Assembly: GCA_947363565.1 (NCBI GenBank)
Contig: CANAPP010000004.1
Location: forward strand, 1-64,000
DNA: 64,000 nt
From: an uncultured Lachnospiraceae bacterium
Lineage (GTDB): Bacteria > Bacillota > Clostridia > Lachnospirales > Lachnospiraceae
Direction: 5' to 3'
Below, piece after piece: positions 57,446 through 64,000 of this stretch. The notes beneath the pieces were generated by a model that was given only the letters and a program-made list of their open reading frames with translations, made no database searches and was not told the origin of the DNA. A program made the translations under genes and the position numbers. How positions within the stretch are numbered: the first letter of the stretch is position 1; each line of letters opens with the position of its first letter.

Positions 57446-58759
57446 ATGCCTGCATCGGTGAATGTAAGAGAAATCGTTCTGGACACACTTCTTTTGATCA
57501 CGCGGGATGGGGAGTACAGCCATGTGGCGCTTAAGAGTGTTCTTGATAAATATCAGTATCTTGAAAAAAGAGAGCGTGCATTTATTACAAGAGTGGTAGA
57601 GGGTACACTTGAGCGCATGATAGAGATTGATTATATGATCAATCGGTTTTCGAAGGTGAGTGTGGATAAGATGAAGCCTGTCATCCGCACGATCTTAAGG
57701 ACCGGTGTCTATCAGATGAAATATATGGACAGTATTCCGGACCGGGCAGTGTGCAATGAATCGGTGAAGCTTGCAGGAAAGAGAGGATTTAAGAATCTGG
57801 GCGGATTTGTAAACGGGGTACTTAGAAATATCGGGCGCAGTCTCGACGAGATTGAATATCCCGAGGAGGAACGAAAAAACTTATCGGTGCGGTATTCTTT
57901 GCCTGAGTGGCTAGTTTCCCAGTGGCTTCAGGAATATGATGGGGATACTGTCCGGAGCATGGGAGAAGCATTTTTTATGGACCGTCCGACATGTATCCGC
58001 TGCAATACCAGTGTGATCAGCAGGGAAAAGCTTGCGGACTGTCTGCGCAAAGAAGGTGTGACTGTCTCGGAGGATGAGGATATGCCCTGCGCGCTGTACA
58101 TAAGCGGATATGATTATCTGACAAAGCTTATGAGCTTCCAGAAAGGTTATTTTTATGTTCAGGATCTAAGCTCTATGGAGGCGGCGCAGTGGGCGGCCCC
58201 GGGGAAAGGAGATGTGGTGCTGGATGTATGTGCGGCTCCCGGCGGCAAAGCGCTTCATCTTGCAGAGCTTATGGAAGGGTCGGGCCTGGTAGTTGCAAGG
58301 GATCTGACAGAATACAAAGTCGGACTGATACAGGAGAATATAGCAAGAAGCGGTCTGTGTAACATTAAGGCGCAGCAATGGGATGCAAAAGTTTTTGATG
58401 AGAAATATAAAGGTACGGCAGATGTTGTGATTGCCGATCTTCCCTGTTCGGGTCTTGGAGTCCTGGGCAAGAAGACTGACCTGAAATATAAGATGACACC
58501 TGATATACAGGAACAATTAGTGAGGCTTCAGAGGGAGATCCTGTCGGCGGTCTGCGGTTATGTAAAGGGAGGCGGAAGGCTTCTCTACAGTACATGTACG
58601 ATACATAAGAGGGAAAATGAAGAGAATGCAGAATGGTTTTTAAAGACGCATCAGGATTTTGAACTGCTTAGAGAACAGCAGCGTCTGCCGGGAATACACA
58701 GAGGCGACGGGTTTTATATGGCACTGTTTCAAAGAAAGGGTTCGGGCGGTAATGGATAA
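57446..58759 (+). CDS. rsmB: 16S rRNA (cytosine-5) methyltransferase RsmB
   Basis: A 437-residue enzyme. An N-terminal NusB-like RNA-binding domain (1-140: NVREIVLDTLLLITRDGEYSHVALKSVL, KRERAFITRVVEGTLERM) precedes the methyltransferase domain. SAM-binding DVCAAPGGKALHLAELM, VIADLPCSGLGVLGKK with the active-site Cys and LLYSTCTIHKRENEENAEWF with the second Cys are clear. It methylates C967 of 16S rRNA. The gene ends overlapping the rlmN start by 8 bases. Confidence 0.95.
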   Translation: MPASVNVREIVLDTLLLITRDGEYSHVALKSVLDKYQYLEKRERAFITRVVEGTLERMIEIDYMINRFSKVSVDKMKPVIRTILRTGVYQMKYMDSIPDRAVCNESVKLAGKRGFKNLGGFVNGVLRNIGRSLDEIEYPEEERKNLSVRYSLPEWLVSQWLQEYDGDTVRSMGEAFFMDRPTCIRCNTSVISREKLADCLRKEGVTVSEDEDMPCALYISGYDYLTKLMSFQKGYFYVQDLSSMEAAQWAAPGKGDVVLDVCAAPGGKALHLAELMEGSGLVVARDLTEYKVGLIQENIARSGLCNIKAQQWDAKVFDEKYKGTADVVIADLPCSGLGVLGKKTDLKYKMTPDIQEQLVRLQREILSAVCGYVKGGGRLLYSTCTIHKRENEENAEWFLKTHQDFELLREQQRLPGIHRGDGFYMALFQRKGSGGNG

Positions 58760-59798
58760 AAAGGATATTGTATCTTTTGGATATGAGGAATTGCTTTCAG
58801 AGATGGAGGGGATCGGTGAAAAGCCTTTTCGTGGAAAACAAGTTTACAGTTGGCTCCATGAGAAACTGGCAGATGAATTCTCGCAGATGACGAACCTTTC
58901 CAAGGCACTTCGCCAAAAGCTGGATGATGCGTATGAGATCAGAAAGGTTTCCATGGCTGCAAGGCAGATCTCCAGGAAAGATCCGACGGAAAAATTCTTG
59001 TTTGAGTTACATGACGGCAGTATGATAGAAAGTGTTTTGATGAAGTATGATTACGGAAATTCTGTCTGTGTATCTTCCCAGGCAGGCTGCCGGATGGGGT
59101 GCCGGTTCTGTGCATCAGCAATCGGCGGATTAGAGAGAAACTTGACGCCTTCGGAGATGTTGGGACAGATCTACCGGATTCAAAAGCTGACGGGTGAAAG
59201 AGTGTCTAATGTTGTTGTCATGGGAACCGGGGAACCGCTTGATAATTATGATAATTTCCTTAAATTTGTGACAATGTTAAGCGACAGTCATGGCCTCCAT
59301 ATCAGCCAGAGGAATATCACTGCTTCTACCTGCGGAATCGTGCCGAATATCAAGCGTCTTGCGAAGGAAGGCCTGCAGATTACCCTTGCGCTTTCTCTGC
59401 ATGCTTCTAATCAGGAAAAACGAGAGAAATTGATGCCGGTGGCCAGGAAGTATGAGCTGTCGGAAGTGATGGAGGCGTGCGATTATTATTTTGAAAAAAC
59501 CGGGAGACGGCCTACTTTCGAATACAGCCTGGTAGGGGGTGTGAATGACGGGCCGGAAGACGCAAAAGAACTGTCAGCACTGCTTTCGGGCCGCAACTGC
59601 CATCTGAACCTGATTCCGGTCAATACGGTAAAAGAGAGGGATTTTGAACGCCCGGACAGGAAAAATGTCCTTGCTTTTAAAAATAAACTTGAAAAAAACG
59701 GAATAAATGTTACTATTAGAAGGGAGAGAGGCTCAGATATTGACGGAGCCTGCGGTCAGCTCAGAAGACGATACGCTGACAGTAAGAAGGAGAAATAG
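58752..59798 (+). CDS. rlmN: Dual-specificity RNA methyltransferase RlmN
   Basis: ATG 58752 overlaps the rsmB end. The 348-residue radical SAM methylase has CRMGCRFCAS (CX3CX2C), GTGEPLDNYDNFLKF, ITLALSLHASNQEKREKLMP, EYSLVGGVNDGPEDA and INVTIRRERGSDIDGACGQLRR with the conserved Cys that forms the methyl intermediate. It adds C2 methyl to A2503 of 23S rRNA and to tRNA A37. It is followed immediately by the phosphatase gene. Confidence 0.97.
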   Translation: MDKKDIVSFGYEELLSEMEGIGEKPFRGKQVYSWLHEKLADEFSQMTNLSKALRQKLDDAYEIRKVSMAARQISRKDPTEKFLFELHDGSMIESVLMKYDYGNSVCVSSQAGCRMGCRFCASAIGGLERNLTPSEMLGQIYRIQKLTGERVSNVVVMGTGEPLDNYDNFLKFVTMLSDSHGLHISQRNITASTCGIVPNIKRLAKEGLQITLALSLHASNQEKREKLMPVARKYELSEVMEACDYYFEKTGRRPTFEYSLVGGVNDGPEDAKELSALLSGRNCHLNLIPVNTVKERDFERPDRKNVLAFKNKLEKNGINVTIRRERGSDIDGACGQLRRRYADSKKEK

Positions 59799-60542
59799 AT
59801 GAAGATATATGCAATGACCGATGTGGGAAGAAGAAGGGAAGTCAATCAGGATTATGTGTATGTGACAGATGAGCCCATAGGGCCGTTTCCGAATCTCCTT
59901 GTGGTAGCCGATGGTATGGGCGGGCACAAGGCTGGTGATTTTGCGTCTAAATATACCGTAGAAGTATTGTGCAGGGAGCTTAAGAATACGGCGCTTGATA
60001 AACCGGCGGACATTCTTCTCCACGTGGTAGGCATTGCGAATCATGAGCTGATAAAAGCGGCGAATACAGATATTAAACTGGAAGGGATGGGTACGACACT
60101 TGTTGCGGCTACTGTGATCGGTAATACGCTGTATTTTTCCAATGTGGGAGACAGCCGTCTGTACCTGATCAATGATAAGATACGCCAGATTTCAAAAGAC
60201 CACTCTCTTGTGGAGGAGATGGTAAGACTTGGAGGAATCAAAGCAGAGGAAGCCAAGAACCATCCGGATAAGAATATTATCACAAGGGCAATGGGAGTAA
60301 AGGAAGGTGTGGAAGCCGATATATATGAATACCGTCTGAAAAAGGGCGATATCATCCTGATGTGTACAGACGGGCTGAGTAATATGGTTGAGGATGAGGA
60401 TATGTTTGATATTGTCAAAGGGGCCAGGGATATTGTGGAGGCCGTGTTGACATTGATAGAGAAAGCGAACAGTAATGGCGGGAGGGATAACATAGGGGTT
60501 GTTATGGCGGAACCGCTGGTCGATGAGGTGAGTGTATGGTAA
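59799..60542 (+). CDS. prpC: PP2C-type Ser/Thr phosphatase (PrpC/Stp)
   Basis: A 247-residue Mn2+-dependent phosphatase, cytoplasmic: TDVGRRREVNQDYVYV, VVADGMGGHKAGDFASKY, TLVAATVIGNTLYFSNVGDSRLYLI, DIILMCTDGLSNMVEDEDMF and GGRDNIGVVM hold the metal-binding aspartates and glycine loops. It opposes the kinase encoded next to it; the genes overlap by 7 bases. Together they control wall and cell-division proteins. Confidence 0.96.
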   Translation: MKIYAMTDVGRRREVNQDYVYVTDEPIGPFPNLLVVADGMGGHKAGDFASKYTVEVLCRELKNTALDKPADILLHVVGIANHELIKAANTDIKLEGMGTTLVAATVIGNTLYFSNVGDSRLYLINDKIRQISKDHSLVEEMVRLGGIKAEEAKNHPDKNIITRAMGVKEGVEADIYEYRLKKGDIILMCTDGLSNMVEDEDMFDIVKGARDIVEAVLTLIEKANSNGGRDNIGVVMAEPLVDEVSVW

Positions 60543-62647
60543 AGGGTGGGATTATACTTGGAAAACGCTATGAGGTGCTGAGCAAGATCGGTGCCGGCGG
60601 CATGGCAGATGTGTACAAGGGAAAGGACACTATGCTCAACCGTTATATAGCGATTAAGGTGTTGAAAAAAGAGTACCGCGAGGATGACAATTTTGTGCGT
60701 AAATTCCGTTCAGAGGCGCGCGCAGCCGCCGGACTCGGGAATCCGAATATTGTGAATGTCTACGATGCAGGGGAAGACCGTGGACTTTACTATATGGTTA
60801 TGGAGCTGGTAGAAGGGATTACGCTGAAGGAATACATCAAAAGAAAGGGGAGACTGTCCCACAAGGAGATCATCAGCATTGCGATACAGATGTGTACCGG
60901 TATCGGTGCAGCCCATGCGGCGAATATCATCCACAGGGACATCAAGCCGCAGAATATCATTATCTCCAAAGACGGCAAGGTAAAGATTATGGACTTTGGC
61001 ATCGCGAAGGCGACCACATCCCATACGGTCAGCTCTAATGCCATGGGTTCTGTCCACTACACTTCGCCGGAACAGGCAAGAGGAGGATTCAGCGACGCGA
61101 AGAGTGATATTTATTCCATAGGTATCACTCTCTTTGAGATGGCTACGGGAAGGCTGCCCTTTGAAGGGGATTCTACGGTATCCATAGCGATCAAACATCT
61201 CCAGGAGGAGATAACGCCGCCATCGGAGTTTGTGGAGGATATTCCTTACAGTTTAGAGCAGATTATCTTAAAATGTACCCAGAAAAACGGGGAGAGACGC
61301 TATCCGAATACGGATGAACTGATCCGCGACCTCAAGCGGTCGCTTGCGGATCCAGACGGTGATTTTGTCGTAATCCCGCCCCTTCGTAATGCAGATACCG
61401 TGATCATTACGGATGAAGAGCTTGACGACATCCGTAATAATTATGACGACGACGAAGAGTATGAGGATACCGGGTATGACAATTACCGGTATGGGGATGA
61501 CCGTTACGATACCGATTACGACAGAGGCTATGACGACGATTACGATGATTTTGACAATAAGGGACGCCGGCGCAAGGATGATGAGGATGTGAATCCGGGC
61601 ATGCAGAAGGTCATGAAGATCCTGACCGCTGTGGTGATTGTGATCATTCTTTTCATTGTATTATTCGCGATTGGAAAGGCTGCGGGAGTCTTTTCGTCTT
61701 TCGGGGATAATGCGCTTTTAGAGGATGAGGAGACCGAGGAGATCAAGGTTCCGGATCTAGTAGGAAAGACAAAGGAAGAGGCAGAAGACCTGCTTAAGAA
61801 GAAGCTTGGCATCAAGGTGGTCGGAGAGGAAGAGTCCGACCGTTATGAAGCAGGTAAGATCATTCGGCAGACACCGGAAAAGGGAGAAAAGGTTAAGAAG
61901 AATACGGCGATAGAAGTCGTCGTAAGTTCAGGTATAGCAGAAAAGCTTATAGAGGTTCCGGATGTGACCGGAAAGGACGAGGAAGATGCGCAGAAGGAGC
62001 TTGAAGATGCAGGCTTTAAAGTTGGCACTTCCGAGGCAGAGTATGACGACGGCTACAAAGCCGGGGAGGTCATACGCACATCGCCCGCCGCAGGTTCTAA
62101 GGCAGCCAAGGGCGCGGAAGTCATCATGACTGTCAGCAAGGGGACGGAGAAAAAGACGGTGCCGAACGTCATCGGAAAGAAGGACGAGACGGCGCAGAAG
62201 GAACTTATCTCCGCGGGTCTTGTTATCGGGGAAGTCGGATACGAGTATGATGATAAAGTGGCGAAGGGAAAGGTTGTTTCCCAGAGTATCGCGGGAGGCA
62301 AAAAAGTAGAACCGGGAACTTCGATCAAGATCGTCGTCAGCAACGGAAAGAAGCCGGAGGAGAAGGTTACGGTCCCGAATCTCAGCGGAAAGACATATCA
62401 GCAGGCGAAAGCGCTGTTAGAGAGTTACGGCCTTGTGGCGGTGAACGGCGGCGAGGAAGAGAGCGAGGAAGCAGTTGGAAAGGTGAGCAGATGGTCCTCG
62501 GCCGGTAAGTCTGTAAAAAAGGGAACGAAGATCACGATATGGATCAGCGGCGGGATACGTGAGCCGGAGCCATCCGAACCAGATCCCGGCGGGGACGATC
62601 CCGGCGGAGAGGATCCGTCAAACCCGAATTACATCCCGGAGCAGTAG
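60536..62647 (+). CDS. prkC: PASTA-domain Ser/Thr kinase (PrkC/PknB)
   Basis: A 703-residue transmembrane kinase. The kinase domain (about 1-275) has GAGGMADVYKG, AIKVLKKEYR, the catalytic HRDIKPQNII, DFGIAKATT and SPEQARGG. A very acidic tyrosine-rich juxtamembrane stretch follows (DDDEEYEDTGYDNYRYGDD region, about 300-345), then one membrane segment (ILTAVVIVIILFIVLFAIG) and four PASTA domains outside (beginning IKVPDLVGKTKEEAE, IEVPDVTGKDEEDA, TVPNVIGKKDET and VTVPNLSGKTYQQA). A Pro/Gly tail ends the protein. PASTA domains bind peptidoglycan fragments or lipid II and turn on the kinase. Confidence 0.96.
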   Translation: MVKGGIILGKRYEVLSKIGAGGMADVYKGKDTMLNRYIAIKVLKKEYREDDNFVRKFRSEARAAAGLGNPNIVNVYDAGEDRGLYYMVMELVEGITLKEYIKRKGRLSHKEIISIAIQMCTGIGAAHAANIIHRDIKPQNIIISKDGKVKIMDFGIAKATTSHTVSSNAMGSVHYTSPEQARGGFSDAKSDIYSIGITLFEMATGRLPFEGDSTVSIAIKHLQEEITPPSEFVEDIPYSLEQIILKCTQKNGERRYPNTDELIRDLKRSLADPDGDFVVIPPLRNADTVIITDEELDDIRNNYDDDEEYEDTGYDNYRYGDDRYDTDYDRGYDDDYDDFDNKGRRRKDDEDVNPGMQKVMKILTAVVIVIILFIVLFAIGKAAGVFSSFGDNALLEDEETEEIKVPDLVGKTKEEAEDLLKKKLGIKVVGEEESDRYEAGKIIRQTPEKGEKVKKNTAIEVVVSSGIAEKLIEVPDVTGKDEEDAQKELEDAGFKVGTSEAEYDDGYKAGEVIRTSPAAGSKAAKGAEVIMTVSKGTEKKTVPNVIGKKDETAQKELISAGLVIGEVGYEYDDKVAKGKVVSQSIAGGKKVEPGTSIKIVVSNGKKPEEKVTVPNLSGKTYQQAKALLESYGLVAVNGGEEESEEAVGKVSRWSSAGKSVKKGTKITIWISGGIREPEPSEPDPGGDDPGGEDPSNPNYIPEQ

Positions 62648-62653
62648 AGTAGT

Positions 62654-63532
62654 ATGCAGGGGAAAATTGTAAAAGGAATAGCCGGATTCTACTACATTCA
62701 TGTAGTGGGATCCGGTGTTTATGAATGTAAGGCAAAAGGAATCTTCCGCAAGGAGAAGATCAAGCCCCTTGTGGGGGACAATGTGGATATCGAAGTGATC
62801 GACGGATATGAAAAGACTGGTAATATTATCCGGATACTGCCGAGGAAGAATGAGCTTATACGCCCGGCAGTGGCCAATATTGACCAGGCGCTGGTGGTCT
62901 TTGCTGTCACGAGGCCAAGCCCTCACTTTAATCTTTTGGACCGTTTCCTGGTGATGATGGAGAGCAAGCGTATTCCGGTCATTTTGTGCTTTAACAAAGA
63001 AGATATTGCAGAGGATGTCCAGATTGAGACTCTTGAGCGGATTTACTCAGGCTGTGGTTATCCGTGCGTGTTTACCAGTGCGCTGAAGCAGCGCAATATC
63101 GGCCGGGTAAAAGAGCTTCTTTCGGGAAAGACGACAGCTATCGCCGGACCGTCCGGTGTAGGGAAGTCTTCGATCATCAATGTTCTCCAGCCTGAGGCGA
63201 ACATGGAGACCGGTGATATCAGCCGCAAGATTGAGCGGGGGAAGCACACTACAAGGCACTCGGAGCTGTTTCCCATCGATGGTGATTCGTATATTATGGA
63301 TACGCCGGGATTCAGTTCTTTGTATATCAGTGATTTTGAGAAAGAAGAGTTGAAATATTATTTTCCGGAGTTCGGGAAATATGAAGGCATGTGCCGTTTT
63401 GACGGCTGCAGCCATACCCACGAGCCGGACTGTGCTGTGAAAAAGGGCGTTTCGGACGGGGAAATTGCCGTTTTGCGGTATGAAAGCTACAAGGAGATGT
63501 ATGAAGAGTTAAAGGATAAGAGGAGGTACTAA
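62654..63532 (+). CDS. rsgA: Ribosome small subunit GTPase RsgA
   Basis: A 292-residue GTPase that helps mature the 30S subunit. An OB fold at the N-terminus is followed by a circularly permuted GTPase domain: G4-type CFNKEDIAED, G1 AGPSGVGKSSIINVLQP and G3 DTPGFSSLYI. The zinc site is CRFDGCSHTHEPDCAVK. It follows the kinase gene by 6 bases, the common order in Firmicutes, and precedes rpe by 1 base. Confidence 0.96.
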   Translation: MQGKIVKGIAGFYYIHVVGSGVYECKAKGIFRKEKIKPLVGDNVDIEVIDGYEKTGNIIRILPRKNELIRPAVANIDQALVVFAVTRPSPHFNLLDRFLVMMESKRIPVILCFNKEDIAEDVQIETLERIYSGCGYPCVFTSALKQRNIGRVKELLSGKTTAIAGPSGVGKSSIINVLQPEANMETGDISRKIERGKHTTRHSELFPIDGDSYIMDTPGFSSLYISDFEKEELKYYFPEFGKYEGMCRFDGCSHTHEPDCAVKKGVSDGEIAVLRYESYKEMYEELKDKRRY

Positions 63533-63533
63533 G

Positions 63534-64000
63534 ATGAAGTACATTTTGGCACCGTCGATACTGGCCGCGGATTTTAAGGCACTTGGCGGGCAGATGAAGC
63601 AGACGGAGGAGAATGGGGCAGAGTATCTGCATTTTGACGTGATGGACGGGATGTTTGTGCCGAGTATCTCTTTTGGGATGCCGGTGCTTAAGTCGATCAA
63701 AGGGGCGACCGGGCAGGTGATGGATGCGCATCTGATGGTTCAGGAGCCAATCCGGTATATCGAAGATTTCAGGGATGCGGGAGCGGATATCGTGACGGTC
63801 CATCTGGAGGCATGCGAGGATATCCGGGGGACCATCGCGAAGATCAGAGCGTGCGGGATGAAGGCGGGACTTTCTATCTGTCCGGAGACGCCGGCGCAGG
63901 AGATCGAAGGCTTGCTTTCAAAGGTGGATATGCTCCTTGTCATGAGTGTCCACCCGGGATTTGGCGGGCAGAAGTTCATCCCGGAATCGTTGGATAAGAT
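63534..64000 (+). CDS. rpe: Ribulose-phosphate 3-epimerase (3' truncated by window edge)
   Basis: The first 155 residues of a TIM-barrel epimerase that interconverts ribulose-5-phosphate and xylulose-5-phosphate. It has ILAPSILAADFKALGG, HFDVMDGMFVPSISFG (metal His and catalytic Asp), DAHLMVQEPIRYI and MSVHPGFGGQKFIP with the conserved glycine loop. ATG 63534 has AGGAGG about 8 bases upstream and lies 1 base after the rsgA stop. Full length would be about 220 residues. Confidence 0.95.
   Translation, partial: MKYILAPSILAADFKALGGQMKQTEENGAEYLHFDVMDGMFVPSISFGMPVLKSIKGATGQVMDAHLMVQEPIRYIEDFRDAGADIVTVHLEACEDIRGTIAKIRACGMKAGLSICPETPAQEIEGLLSKVDMLLVMSVHPGFGGQKFIPESLDK

Overview
The window looks like a chromosome segment of a Firmicute of the Lachnospiraceae (gut Clostridia, Dorea / Clostridium scindens type). 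This rests on moderate GC, strong AGGAGG ribosome binding sites, DUF4317, YitT and DUF4179 families, an ECF-type vitamin transporter subunit, and the deformylase-to-PrkC-to-RsgA housekeeping order. It is an inference from content; no 16S gene is present.

Region 1 (1-12641) is the right end of a prophage or phage-tail element. Its tail genes follow the order of the Bacillus PBSX xkdQ-R-S-T-U set. A striking insert then sits between the tail fibre and the lysis genes: a 365-residue protein whose last 260 residues are about one quarter cysteine in C-x-x-C / C-x-x-x-C spacing, a small unknown protein, a radical SAM/SPASM maturase, and a second small protein translationally coupled to the maturase. 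I read this as a tail-associated, post-translationally modified Cys-rich structure and consider it the best candidate for a new system. After it come an XhlA-like membrane protein, a holin, and a GH25+CHAP lysin. Next are a possible small RNA, three small leftward genes, an HTH repressor with matching operators in two promoters, and a tRNA-Leu(CAG) whose 3' end faces the element and is the likely attachment site.

Region 2 (12821-19175) is ordinary chromosome: DUF4317, two very small genes, a WYL regulator, the two-subunit iron-sulfur L-serine dehydratase, and an ECF sigma factor overlapping a DUF4179 membrane protein.

Region 3 (19253-30117) is a catabolic locus. A DeoR regulator diverges from an operon for a complete 2-oxoacid/acetoin-type dehydrogenase complex (E1 alpha, E1 beta, E2, E3), with a class II aldolase-like protein embedded in it and an FGGY sugar kinase at its end. 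A DhaK-DhaL fused dihydroxyacetone kinase and an ECF S-component follow. The aldolase-like protein has lost the usual catalytic Asp and one metal His. The substrate is unknown.

Region 4 (30247-35018) holds a DUF1538 membrane protein paired with a tandem P-II-like protein, then a polar amino acid ABC transporter. Region 5 (35051-51130) holds a long hairpin repeat, a MacAB/YknXYZ-type exporter whose adaptor has a 280-residue low-complexity insert, two maltose-acetyltransferase-type proteins, two YitT proteins, a hotdog thioesterase, a radical SAM protein with CX4CX2C spacing, a phosphatase/nuclease-fold protein, a MATE exporter, ClpB with a degenerate CIRCE site, peptidase T and a DUF2148 protein.

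Region 6 (51295-64000) is a conserved housekeeping cluster: murE, priA, def, fmt, a zinc metallopeptidase, rsmB, rlmN, PP2C phosphatase, PASTA kinase, rsgA and the start of rpe, mostly overlapping or a few bases apart.
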